Shown: one piece after another, positions 42,301-54,479 of the stretch
Position numbering within the stretch: position 1 is the stretch's first letter
How the letters are laid out: each line of letters starts with the position of its first letter
Translations under genes and position numbers: made by a program
The notes under the pieces: model-generated
Database searches by the model: none
Told to the model about the DNA's origin: nothing
Seen by the model: the letters and a program-made list of their open reading frames with translations, nothing else
From: Acridotheres tristis
Lineage: Eukaryota > Chordata > Aves > Passeriformes > Sturnidae
Direction of reading: 5' to 3'
Assembly: GCA_037013685.1 (NCBI GenBank)
Contig: CM072886.1
Span: forward strand, 92,023,922-92,087,921
DNA length: 64,000 nt

Positions 42301-44831
42301 ATTATACTCTGTTTAATTGTATGATTCCCTTTAGGCCTGTATTATTGGGCAGTCCCCAACATATGAGGAAAAAAAAATGAGAGACTGGGAGGGAATGGGG
42401 GTGTAAATTGTCTAGGAACACATATATCTCTTCCATGCCATGCCTTTCCATAAACCTTCCAAATGGCAGCGAGAGGAAGGAGGCTGCCCAGAGTCACACC
42501 CTGAGGCCAGGGCACTGAGGAGCCTGTGAGCTGCAAAGCTGACCTTGGTGACAAACTCTACCCACATCTTGGAGGGAGCAGGCTGTGGCAGACAATAACA
42601 GAGCTCATGGGGGAGAGGGGGAGCTGCCTGTCTCACTAAACAAGCCCTGAATATTCTTTGATTTTTGTTCTTGGAAATAATCTCGCCCACCTTCTCCCCT
42701 CCCTCCCTCCTTCATTTTCTTCTTCGACATGCAGCCCTGCTCTGGTATACTGCCTGAGTGGGAATTGCCTGCAGGTCCTGATGTAATAGCTGTGCCATAT
42801 GGTCCCTTCACACAGTGGGAAGGTGGAAAAATCCAGAAGGAAAAAAAACCAACAGCATCCCTGGAAAACTTTATGTAGCAGCTCAGCAGAACTACAGCTG
42901 TGGCCACAAACAGAGGAAACAACTGGAATATTACGCATGATGCATGGGGCACGGCAACCACACACGGCCTCCCCAGAAGGCAGCTGAGCTTTATGTCCCA
43001 TTTAGCTGAGAAACCTCCCCGAGTGCTGTAAAGCTCCATTACAGCTCACAAGCAGGTGTGGCAACCCCAGTGTTTTCTGTGGTAGATCACTCAGCTCCTC
43101 TTGCCTTCAAAGTACCCTCTGCTGGCTGCCTTTCTCCAGGTGTCTGCAGAGGAACCTAATGAGACTGATTGGGATGTGCTGATCAGCTTTCATTATGAGC
43201 TGTTCTCTAGCAGTCCGATTAATCAAAATAATGGTGTGTGCTGTGCATGTATTTTATGGCTGTACCCAGTTTTGCTTTCAAAACTAAAAGAAGACACCTG
43301 TTTTCCCCACCCTGTCTTGCTGAGTAGTCCCTTTAAGAGCATAACCTTGTTATCAAATATATGATATACCATCAGAGCTGGGGAGCTTCATATGCACATA
43401 AATATCACTCTTCCAGTTTGTGCTTTTTATACTAGCAGAAGAATCTAATGGAAATAAATTCAGTCCATGGGTCAATTACAGGCTTATTTTCATATTTATG
43501 GACTTAATACTTCCACACACAAAAAGATTCTAATGATAGCCTAAGGCACAGAGTAATCAAAACAACAGCTATTGAAAGGAAAGAACCAAAGAAAAGTACC
43601 ACTTTGAAATTCTACCCCTATCTCCTGCTATTGCTATATACACTATGCAAAAAATGCTTTTTCACAAATGAGTATGATTTTTTACCTACTTACCATCAGG
43701 GTAATGTTAAAAAGAAACTAAAGGCAAGAGTTGTTACTGGAACAAAAGCCGCACTTTTTCCTCCTCCAAATTCAAGAAATTAATGCTTCGATGTGAATAA
43801 TCAAATTTCCTCCCTCCCTCTTGTTCCTCCTTGTCTTTGTGTCAGTTAGCAAAGGAGGCAGGATATCGTGCTTCCTTCACAGATGGGGGATGTCCACATG
43901 CTCTGCAGTGACTGAAGGGTCCTGGAGGCTCTGGGGCCCTCTATGAGAGAGGGCAGGTGTCCATTCCTCACGGAGCAGTGAGGAGTGTGTGCCTTTGGAA
44001 GCTTCACCGCTGCCTTGGGGAAGAGGGAGAGGGAAAGACCAGCTTTAGTTTACTCTGCAGAGCTGTTGGGATAGGTAGCAGAGAGGTATGGAATTTAGAG
44101 GGACTAAAGTCCTGCCCCTGCTCCTGCCCTGCCCTGTGAAGGAGCTCCTTCTTCCCTGATGCTGGCCATGGAGGGCAGGAGGCGTTCCTTCCCCTGCTGT
44201 TATTGCTTGAAGCAGCCTCCTCCAAGATAATTCAGAAATTTCCTCTTGGTATCTGCTGGGCATATAAGTATTTGTTAACCCAGCTTTTTTTTTCATGTAT
44301 ATTTTATGTACCAAGCAAGGATGTGTGGGGAAGGAAGGGAACATTTTTAAGCTTTCAATGCCAACTGAAGCAAGATAGACTGCATAAGCTATCACTGAGC
44401 ACTTCATGCACTGCAACTTCATCGTGTTGTTTCTTGAGTTAGCTATTTATTAAGAGTCACTGGATTGGAGCATCTTGCATGTGATTATCTATAAATGATA
44501 TGTAGTTACTTGGAACATTTTGTGAAGTCACAGCAATCTCTATTGACAGTGCATCTATTAATTTGGTGCAATATTTTCCAGCCACCAAGAGGATTTTTAT
44601 GAATCTGAATTCAATGCAAAGGGCCCTAAACCTCAAACCTTAGCTCTCTAAGAATCTGACATGAGAAATAGCAACACAAAATGAAATATTTCACTCATTT
44701 GCTGATTATTTCCATGCCCCTGAATGCCTATGAATAAACTGTGCCACACCACCTGACACAAGAAAAATAGCCATACAGGAAGCTTAATATTTGCCGTAAC
44801 CTCAGTTTCCTGGAGCTGGAGCACTCCCTTA
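36331..44831. other. Intergenic sequence, no gene seen
   Basis: No supportable gene. It contains a poly-T at 37738-37763, a purine-rich run at about 39748-39788 and a CTCC-rich pyrimidine run at about 42688-42727. Frames such as 40500-40949 and 42605-43039 on the minus strand lack any domain and start at doubtful codons. Confidence 0.65.
43114..43125 (-). promoter_or_regulatory. CTCF-like core motif (weak)
   Basis: The minus strand reads CCAGCAGAGGGT, matching the core CCASYAGRKGGC at 11 of 12 positions. Functional use cannot be judged here. Confidence 0.2.
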
Positions 44832-45043
44832 AATAATTTACAGCTCCAAATGTGAGATAAGACTATCTCCAGTTCTGGCTCTGTTGTGTGTCCTGGGTTA
44901 TTCTAAACCACTTTCTGCAAGGGACATCCATCATTGCAGAGCCAGCTTTACCTTCATCCCACGTAGACATCTGAGAGACAGCGACCGGAAAGAATGCCAG
45001 AACTGGAGATAGTCTGATGTCATTTTAATGATTGTAAATTATT
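44832..45043. repeat. Hairpin-forming inverted repeat with 48-bp arms
   Basis: Arms at 44832-44879 and 44996-45043 are inverted copies separated by 116 bases. The inner 20 bases are identical (44860-44879 against 44996-45015), and an outer 11-base block AATAATTTACA also pairs exactly. Both arms have the same 17-base, poorly matched interval between these blocks, so they align without gaps. By hand count 38 of 48 positions pair. It could be a small non-autonomous DNA transposon remnant, an inverted duplication or a structured RNA element. I see no target-site duplication. Confidence 0.8.
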
Positions 45044-45349
45044 GAAAGAAGAATACCACAGACAGAGTCCCAGTCATTTGGAAGTGTTTGCTAAAATATC
45101 TAAGAGGTCTTGAGTGACAGCCTCTACTGCACAGACACAATGCAAATAATGTTAATGACTTTCATTTAGGAGGGAAGAAGTACATAGGGCAGAGCAAAAT
45201 TTCCAACTCTATGCTTCAAGACTGTCAATGAAAAAAGGAACAACTCCACTCAGGAATGACCCCATCAGTTCTTCCTACATTCCAGTAGCATTCATAAGAT
45301 AAATGGTATTAAAATTTTAAAAATACCCAGCTTATTTAAACACTTTATC

Positions 45350-45369
45350 AAATAAATAAATAAATAAAA
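45350..45369 (+). repeat. (AAAT)n microsatellite
   Basis: Four to five AAAT units in AT-rich sequence. Confidence 0.85.
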
Positions 45370-45867
45370 CCTGTTTATCAAGGACCCCAACTTCTACGCA
45401 CTCCACTCAACATACTAATTTCAGCTGACATCACTAGTATCTAGCATCAGATTTCCTGGGGTCCAGCAGGCAGAGAAGTTCCAGAAGCTGCCAAAACTGT
45501 TTTCTTACAACTAGAAAGAAAACAAGAAGGGAAGAATTATGAGGACAGTAAGAACTGTTGTGATAGATTTGGAAATGAAACTGCCCTGGCAGCTGTGACC
45601 CTAGACTGAGCTTGGTGGTGGGCAGTGGAGAGCTTCCTAAGCCAGAGGATAAGAAGGTAGAGGATGACCACAAAGAGCAGCAAGCTGACCTCTTGCCTCA
45701 GGAAGTGAAATGGGTTGGACTGTGATCTTTTCAACTGCCTTCTCCAAAAGGAAATTTTAAAGACAGTGCAGTAACTGAAAAGACACTTGCAATGTCAAGA
45801 AGAGCTTTCTACGCAATATTACAAACTCTCACCACCGATTACAGCATGTGTCTTCTCTGCCACACAG

Positions 45868-45960
45868 GCATTATCTCATCTCTTTAAAAGATGGGTAGAT
45901 TCAGTCACAGAGAGGTCATATCCAAAGTCACATACAGAGCTGGGAATTAGGACCCATCAA
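45868..45960 (+). repeat. MIR-like SINE remnant
   Basis: The blocks ATTATCTCATCTCTTTAAAA, GATGGGTAGATTCAGTCACA and GAGAGGTCATATCCAAAGTC, then ACATACAGAGCTGGGAATTAG and GACCCA, follow the order of the MIR core and tail (TTAACTCATTTAAT, then TTTACAGATGAGGAAACTGAGGCACAGAGAGGT, then AAGGTCACACAG, then GAGCTGGGATT, then GAACCCA in family consensus terms). One internal deletion is apparent. The copy is old, as expected for this family. Confidence 0.6.
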
Positions 45961-46294
45961 ATTGCACTATGGCAATGTAAGACATGGTATCTGTTGACTT
46001 CACAGTGGGAAGCCTAGCATTAAAAAAAAAAAAATTACCTAGTGTCATTTGAGACATTTTCTACTTCCACACATCTGCTCAGGGCACTATATATTGGCTC
46101 CAGGTCCCCAGACCATGGGAAATGGCAGGCTTCTTGCACGGCTGTTTTGGTTGTGTTCCTCATTTCAGGCCATTGTTCCAGACTGTATCTTTTGTTTGGG
46201 CCTTGGCAGGCAGAATGACAGAGAATGCTAATGAATGTCTTCACTGCGAGCACAATATGAGAGGCATCTCAATTTCATTTTCTTTCCTGTAAGT

Positions 46295-46313
46295 CTTGAG
46301 TTTTAAACTCAAG
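46295..46313. repeat. 19-bp perfect inverted repeat
   Basis: Arms CTTGAGTTT and AAACTCAAG flank a single T. It is self-complementary apart from the centre. Confidence 0.9.
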
Positions 46314-46907
46314 CTATGCAATAAAAATGAAATTCCCCATAAAATTATGGACTCTCCCCTTTGTGCAGGCATTTGAAAGACACAGGATAAACCACTTCTC
46401 AGACGAACACACACAGCCTTAAATGTTAGAGAGCAGTACAGACCTGCAATTTATTGTTGCAGAATAGAAACTCTTGGATTTTTATTGGTAAAAATAGGAA
46501 ATTCCTCTTCTAAAATTTAGACCTCAAGTACTGTCCATACTTAAGAGATTCGACGCAGGTGATTGTGTTGCTCCAAAATTGGTAGGAGAAGCTGGCATCA
46601 TCATAACAACACCTCTGGCTTCTGTTTGTTTCACCTAAATTTTTACTTCAAGAATCATAGGTGATTTCCCAACGTCTGGAAAGGCTCCTGGTTGTGGTTG
46701 TCAGCAGCACCCTCAGAACCCTGCTTACCCCTAATCTGCAAAGGTAGAGAGTCTCTTGTATGTGTATGCATATATTTAATCTAGCACTGCACAGAAGTAA
46801 GCTTATCCTGGATTGATCATGCTTGTCTAGTGTAAGCAGAACTCCTATTTTCAGGAAATGCTACCAGGAGTTTGATGCCTCATTAAATCATCTCCCCCAA
46901 AGTTCTG

Positions 46908-46919
46908 GCCCTCTGCTGG
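46908..46919 (-). promoter_or_regulatory. CTCF-like core motif
   Basis: The minus strand reads CCAGCAGAGGGC, a full match to the 12-base CTCF core CCASYAGRKGGC. The next base does not fit the longer consensus. It is the best such match I noticed in the window. Confidence 0.3.
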
Positions 46920-47432
46920 CTGAGATTTTCTGAAAGTGTGCAAAGAATGGTTTTGACTTTCAGCAGGCAGTGTTGAGCATCCGCAGCCACCACTGCCTCC
47001 CAGGGAGCTCCTGACTGTTTGACAGTTTTGAAAATCATTAAGTCATTAAGCTACTATTTAAATAAGGAGCAAGAACATAATTTTAGGTACCTGTATCTGA
47101 AATTTGTATTTGCTCATTGCCATCATATCAAAACTCCTCATTTCAAGCACAGAACAGGACTTCCTCCATCCTGACTTGACCAATATAGTCATGACCATCT
47201 CCTTCTAGTTCCTTTCCTTCAGGGAGTTGTCTGTGCTCACTTTTTCTTTGAGTTTTAAAAATTAAATAAACATCTTGGTGATTTGCATTTATGTGTAGAT
47301 AGTCTGTATGTATGTGTGTACACATATGCTTGCATGTGTGCATGCCTAGATCGAAATACTTTAAAAAGCTTTACTGTATCTTAATACAGAGTGTTTACCA
47401 TCACTGGAAGTTTTCACTCTGTTCACAAAAAG

Positions 47433-47510
47433 GTGCGTGCGTGTGTGTGTGTGTGTGTATGAGAGAGAAAGGAAGAGCAAGAGAGACAGACGGAGAGAGG
47501 GAGAGAGAGT
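47433..47510 (+). repeat. (GT)n microsatellite followed by a GA-rich tract
   Basis: GT/GC repeats at 47433-47458 pass into a purine run of GAGA-type units at 47460-47510. The pair gives spurious frames on both strands. Confidence 0.95.
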
Positions 47511-47559
47511 GCACCAGGAATTATCTATGCATAAAGAAATTAAAAGAGAATATTTTTCC

Positions 47560-47900
47560 AGAGCAATTGAAGCCCATCTCCTGAACAATGACGACAGCTC
47601 CTCATTTTCGACAACAATAGAGGGCACGTAGGAGTCAGCTCATTAGAATATCTGTGGCTCTTTTCTGTTCTCTCTGCATTAAGCCCCCATAATGTCAGTT
47701 GTCACTTATTAATGACAATTAACTAGTAATCAGCAGTGAGACTCTTCGAGGTGGTCCTTGCCTGACAGGTGAAGAAAGAGAACATTGCGTAGTGCCATGC
47801 AGTGACATGGAACCTTCAAAGGGAGCACGGCATTTCCATAAATTATTTCAGAAAGAAATTTTCTTTTAGACATTCTCTTTAAAGCATTAGGATCTTTAAC
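47560..47900. promoter_or_regulatory. Candidate enhancer with TGACA/TAAT motif cluster
   Basis: Repeat-free sequence with retained CpGs (near 47591, 47609, 47626, 47746 and 47789) and a dense motif group at 47691-47730. That group reads TGTCA, TTGTCA, ATTAATGACA, AATTAA and TAGTAAT, and TGACAG follows at 47763. TGTCA/TGACA words are typical of TALE (Meis/Pbx-type) homeodomain sites and TAAT words of other homeodomains. Location 3' of a patterning gene makes an enhancer plausible, but this is inference. Confidence 0.35.
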
Positions 47901-50900
47901 CCTAGAAGGACTATACAGTTGCAGCTGTCCTCCCTCCCCCCTCCCCTTATCGCTAGTATTGGATAAAATTGGAAGGCAGCCTGATCTGTCATGTAACCCA
48001 ATTCCCATCTGGGGCTGGAATAGCTATCAACCCACTCTGCTGAAACTATAAATACCTTCCCTTGATACTCAACCTTAAGTGCTCACTTAAAATGATGCCC
48101 AGATATCAATAGTGAAGTTGCCAACTGCGAGCAGCTAGGTGGATGGCCAGTAGAGACTGCAGCACATTTATTATAAAGTGTTTAAAAATTAAATGACTCG
48201 CAAGCACTCGATTTATGTACATGCATAGCCTATGAAATTACACCATCTTCTCCCCTGTTTCTGATGGCTTTTATACTTCCTTCTTAGGCCTTGTCTTAAA
48301 TGAGGTGGCGGCTACTGTTAGTGTGTGTTTTTACAGAGACCAGCCCACTCCGGCCCTTGGACTCTGATTGCTATTACAGTACAAATGTGATGTAGTTATT
48401 GCTCTTAGAAATACTGAAGTGGGAAAAAACCAACCAGCATCAACAAAATAGCCATTAAGTTTTCCCCATGCAAATCCTTCCTCTCTGCTCCTCTCCCAAT
48501 CAAATGCAACAGCAAAAGCCCTCATCATCATACTTCACTCAAACTCTTTGCTCAGGCTTCCATCCTTATCTCACCTCGTTCTCCCTGACCCTCCAGCTTT
48601 TGAACAGACAATCCTGTGAAGTCTTTACATTAAATATTTCAGCTGTCCACTACAAAACCCTGAGACAAATTCAGCCTCATTCCATGTTTTTTGCAGGAGG
48701 TCAGAGAGGTTCCCAAACATCACTCAAGCATGCTTATATCTCCCAGCACAGAGCCCCTTTGAGCTTTACCTTGCTAGGTACCTTTTTGTCTCCTAACAGG
48801 CAAACAGTCCTTCCAACCTTTCCCTTTTCACCTCTCTCAGTCCTAGCTTTGAAAATCTCTGATATCTGCTCTTGCTAATAGCAATTACTCTTCTATTATT
48901 TCTTTTCCCCACCTTGTCCTTCTCACAGTGGATGTCCAAGCTTCAATTCTTTTTTTGTGCTGCTTTTACCTATCTGATGGCTGCTAATCATTAGACCCCA
49001 TTCTTAGTCATTCCTATTTCTTCTTTGCACTTTTCCAGACTCCCAGTTGTCAAAGCACACTTAAAAATGTGAATTGTGACACTCACTAACCCCCAAAACT
49101 TGAGTGAAGGATATCCCTGTGCAATGTTAAGTCTAGACCTGCTGCCTTTTTTAGAGCAAAGCCATCTAATTTTGCACATTATCCCGCCAGGAAAGTGGTG
49201 ACAAGAAACAATAGACAGTTAATGCTAAACGCTACAAACTTTAGCAAGGTAGCACTTTAGAGACAGCCAACAACACAACTTTCCCTTGAACATAGACACA
49301 CAGTGCTTCCCTGAACCACACTTTATTATTGAGCTACACACTCAGATACTACTATGTGTAATTATTAATACAGCATGTCCACTGCAAATATGCTGAGTGC
49401 ATTTGGCCTTGGACTATGAAGTAATATACCAGTTGTGGGCAGTGTCTGAGCCTGTAAGTGTTTTTTAGAGACAGCATTTGCACATTAATAAACTTTAAGC
49501 TTGTTTATTGGCAGAATTTTCCAGTTAAACCCTTATAGTTACACTGGTAGCATTACACAGTTTCCCTGTCACAGCAGCCCTGGGCAGATTTTCATATTAG
49601 AGAATAAAAGTGGCTTTTTCCACTAATGGATATTTCTTCCAAAGTACTTTAGTCTAAACTGAGAAAAAAACTCCAGAATGAAAATGCCTAGGGAGTGACT
49701 TATACCAGTCACTTACCTAAAGAAAAGACATTAATGAATTTCACATTCTACCTACAATGGTCCAGTTTCACCTGGAACATGAGATGATTAGAAGTGACCT
49801 ACTACAAAACTTTTTCACCTTTGTAAGTACTAAGAAATTAGATGTCACAGACCCTGACTCCAAAGAGCAGTATTTTCAGGAGTTGTATATGGTGAGTTAA
49901 GCTAGAGTGAAGAGACATACAAATGAAGAGACATTTCTGAAAAAAAACCAAAAAACAAAAAACAAAACCCAAACTTTTTAATGCTTTATCAAGATCAGAA
50001 TCCCCTGTTATCCTGTTCCTGTCCCTCTCAGTCCACCCTCCTACTCATTGCAGAATAATAGTGACTTGCAGAGCCATTCTGCCAGTTTTCCTTGCTACAC
50101 TGGAGGCTGGGCGGAGAGTGTGGAGAAGATGATGTTCTTGACACTGAACCTGTAGCAGTGCTTCCATGACAACAAATAAGATGTTACACGTTGGAACTGT
50201 GCAATGATAAACTAAGCCTAACCAGGACTGGAAGGCAGTTAGTTTTGACAGAACACTGCTCCTCAGAAATGCTCAGGTTAAACCACAGGTTCCTTGCATG
50301 TCCCAATTTACTGTGTGGTTCCTGGGCAAAAGAGGAAAAAATGGCAGAAATCTTTTTTTCCCAGCTGGGTTTCACTGCCAGAGACCATCTTCAGGAGTTT
50401 ACAGCAATGGTCTCCACTAGCTGCAGAATGGGGCAAATGGTATCCAATCCAACATGTCTGTCTGTATCTGAGGACAATGCCCATTGCCAATTGCCAATAT
50501 CCTGCCACTCAAAAATACAAAACCTTGTAATTTTAAGTAATTCACAGGGACTGACATTCGGTCTCATCACTGCTCAGTCTTGAGTATCCAAACCTCACAG
50601 AAAGGAAAGTCAAAGGGTGAATGGATTCTGAACATGGTGATACACAGTATGATATAATGAAACTGAAGTGCTGGCTGGCAGGTTAATACACTTTGCCAAA
50701 CTGATTTAGCACCTACCAGTCCACTAGTGAACTTATTTGAAAGAAACTGCTTGCTCTTAGCTATTGAATCTTCCATCCCAGATCATATTGTATGGAGCTC
50801 AACTACTTCTGAGATAAGTCTTCTGGGGAGTAAGGAACTGTGCTGGAGAGCATGCTCTAGTGGCTACACCTCTAGCTGCTGGTCATGAGCTTTGGGCACT

Positions 50901-53900
50901 ATTTCTGACTACGTGACCTGTAGCATGCTGCTTTCTGGATTCCACCATAATGGCTGTCATTTTTGGGTAGGAAATACAAGTGCCATTCCAGTTTAGTGGT
51001 TCGTGATGAGCTCTGATACAAACTTCAGTTTGTACACACTCTGAAAGAGGCGGCTTTGGACAAGTTGTCATGTGTACCAAGAGAGGTGACTTCCACCACA
51101 TCACCACATGACCCTGAAGGTTGGCCTGTATTTGCCTAATGTGTCCCACCAGCCTCTGAGATTTTATAATGTATGCTGTTCTGAGCAAATGAATCAGCTC
51201 TGGACTCCTAGAAGAGCAGATGGGTTGCAGACAACCAGACTCCAACCTTCCTTCCTCAAGCGACCATGTGGCATTTAACCACAGGTGTCTTACATCTGAC
51301 AAGGCTGGTCAGGAACCTGTCAGACTTTAACCTGCAACTTCAGACAATGCTGACACAACCACTCTGGACTGAAATACAGTACGCTCTCACTATATTAAAT
51401 TGGTTCAGATTTATGCTGTAGTGATGGTCAACACATTGTGCACTGAACAATTTAGTCTGAGAAATGCTTCTTTAAAAAGAACTAATAATTTTAACAACTT
51501 TTTTTTTTCCCTGAATGTTTTACACTAAGAAGTTTATCCAGGAGAAAAACCATTCAAATCCTGACAACCTGGGTATAACTAATCAAATTTAAACTTTCTA
51601 TTTTTCACAGGGAAGGGAAAAAACCCGGGTAACAACTAGAGTAGATAGGATAAATCTTACTAGATGCATTTTGACTGTACTGACAGTGATTCAGCAGCTC
51701 ACTGGACAGCACTGTAGAGGTGTTTAAAAACAAGGGATCTTCGTAACAGAGTAACTTGAGTTTCTCATTCCCAGTGTGAAAGTCTACAGCTTTTATAATC
51801 ATTGCATATTCTAGTATTGGTTGTCTGAAAATAACGAGGTCCACTAGCCATGTATCAGTGTTCACAGTCTTGACCTCCTGGTTCTAAACTATTCTAAAAT
51901 CAGTTTTGCTATATCACCAGTCAAAAAAGAGAGCTAATGAAGATGTGGGATAAAGAAGCACATTTCATAAATTATACTGACCTCATGTAATCTGCATCAT
52001 CTTAGACTTATAAAATATTCTCCTTTTTTACAGTACATACAGTTTTGGATGTTGATATTTTCACTTAGCTATGATATCACCTACTACTTAGAATAGCATC
52101 TTTCATCCCAAAATGCAGTCTCTCCACCTACCTGTAGGATGAAGCTGAGTACACACAGTGATGAAGAGAAACTAGACAAAGCCACATGAAACATTACAAG
52201 AAGAAACTCAATCAGAAGAGCAGGGAAAACAAAAATTTGGAATAATCATATTATAGAGATTAGTATCTGGCCAGTAAATTTAGGTTAGCGTTCTGTTCTC
52301 ATCCATGGACCGAAAAGGACCCTGCTTTTAAATTTCAGTGAACAGATGGTGAAATCCCACTTCCTGCTACTTTCATGCTGGGAGAGTAACTCAATACTGC
52401 ATCAGCCAGGAGACCAACACCTACAGAGCTGCAAGAACACTCTGCATGGAAACTGGCCTCTCCTTGGAGGTATCTAACCAGGACCCCTGACATATTACTT
52501 AAAAAATATCACACACTCAAATCTGAGATGGCTTTGAAAAATGCAAGCAAGAACTGGTGCACCGTGCCTTGATTAGTCTAGCACAAGATAATATGTATGT
52601 TTTATGCCTTTATGCTTAATTGCAAGTGCATTTTAGTGGCTTCCATGAAAAGGACAGATTGTATTTGGTGTCATTATTACTAGTGTAACCATCCAGAGAA
52701 AGCTCCAACAAAGTTATATTGCAGAAGACATTAGTGAATAACCCACAAAATGCTATTAAAAAAAAAAAAAAAGGTTATTTCATTCAGGACTAATGTCATC
52801 AGTACACAGATCTCCCAAATTTCCAGAGGTTTGCATCAGCTTTGAAACAGCAACATAGAAAATGCACGGAAGCAGAAATCAAACCTGTGAAAATAAGCAA
52901 ACCAAGATCTTCAGCCCTGAGAACAGATACAAGCAAAGGTGTGAACACCAGCAATGTAATGCTGAAAAAAATGAGCTTTATACATCTCTGAAAAGAATCA
53001 GACACACTGGATTTTGCATACATCATAAAACAGGTATACAGGCTTCCAGAGGCTATGATGGGGTTTAAAGATGGTTTCTTTAAGTTTCTTTTCTTAAAGA
53101 TCAGTCCTGAAAGGCTATGTGGTCTCCTCCATCCAATAGCCTTAGAAGCTACTCATAGAATAACACAAACTTACTTTTATTGCAATCTTATTGAAATAAA
53201 GAATAAATAAACTTGGAAAAAAATTCTGGGAAAAAGAGTAACTCCGTTTTCAACTCTACAAATTCTTTTTTAAAAAGGATTTTTTTCTGAAATACAATAT
53301 TCAAACAAAAGTGGCAAAAATCTAAATAACAAGGATCGTACTGTCACTGTACTTCATTTTCTTAAGCAGATGAACCATCAGAGCCCTCCAATTTTCGTCT
53401 ACTCCATATTTCAGTCAGTGTTACATCAGCATAGTCACCAGGTAAAGCTGCTGGTTTATTCTAAATGGACTTTCTTCAGACAATGGCACAGATGATGAGT
53501 GATTGTCCAATTCTGAAGCTATCAGAACTGAACGGATTTAGCAATGTCATAAACACCTCTCAAGGGAGTCACCTGGTGTTGAGAACTCACTTTACATGCC
53601 GTGTTTCAAAATCAGTTTTAATGGATTTACATTAGATTCAAACCCACTTTAGAGCTATTATTTCTCCCTTTCAACCTTTTCACACACTACTGCAATGTAC
53701 TACAGCATATTTTATAATCACGTGTTTGCAGGCCTGTGGGAAAGTAAACAAAACTTCAAAGGGTTATTATTTAAGGACTCTCTATTATGGCCATAGGCCT
53801 GACTGTTTTTCTTCCTCACCACCCCTTGGGCCCAAAGCACATAATCATCCAGTAATTGAACTGAAATGTCTAAATGGCTAGATCCCCTGAAGGACATAGG

Positions 53901-54479
53901 TAGTTAGCAGTGAAGAAAGTAAGGGATATTTTAAAAAACCCTCATGGCACTTTCCTGCACTACTTAGAAATACCGTGTAAATGTAACTGACCTGGACCTG
54001 ATAGGCTTTTACAGAGAACAGAACAGTGCGTGGATATTTCTGGAGCTGTAGCTAAAGTAAAGATTAAATGTTGAGCCATGCTGTATTTGGAAGCAAAGAT
54101 CTTACATTTAAATTACTTTCAGAAGAACTGAGGAGAAGAAACAGAAATATACATATGTACATAGAAGTATATATAACACAATAGTATCACTAATACCACG
54201 TGAAAGCAAACCCCTCTAGGTCCTTGTATTTAATAGCCCATCCAAAAAGTGTAATGGATAGCAGATCCCAGGCTTTCATACACTGTAACTGTCAAAGCAC
54301 TCAGAGATAGAGAAGTGAAGGCTCTGACAGCTCTCTTTTACATTCTAAATGACATCTGCATTCAACAGAACAGAAATAAAGATTAAAGGTAACACCTGAT
54401 ATGATAGCACTCAGCTTACCTCAAAATGCAATATTTAAAAAGTACAGAGAAACATAGGTCTGCCTCCTTGTACTGTAAG
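47901..54479. other. Intergenic sequence, no gene seen
   Basis: No supportable gene. A-rich simple sequence lies at about 49940-49976, and a poly-A run lies at 52758-52772. The longest minus-strand frame (50883-51302, 139 codons) starts at TTG and has no recognisable domain. Confidence 0.65.

Larger units (their letters stand above)
45044..47432. other. Intergenic sequence, no gene seen
   Basis: No gene is supportable. Short simple repeats and a MIR-like remnant inside this stretch are listed separately. A poly-A lies at 46022-46034. Confidence 0.65.

Noticed and set aside
47312..47631. Overlapping frames across the GT/GA repeat
   Set aside because: The Cys/Val and Arg/Glu runs are direct translations of the microsatellite.
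50883..51302. 139-codon minus-strand frame
   Set aside because: It starts at TTG, shows no recognisable family, and its length is within chance expectation for 64 kb read in six frames.
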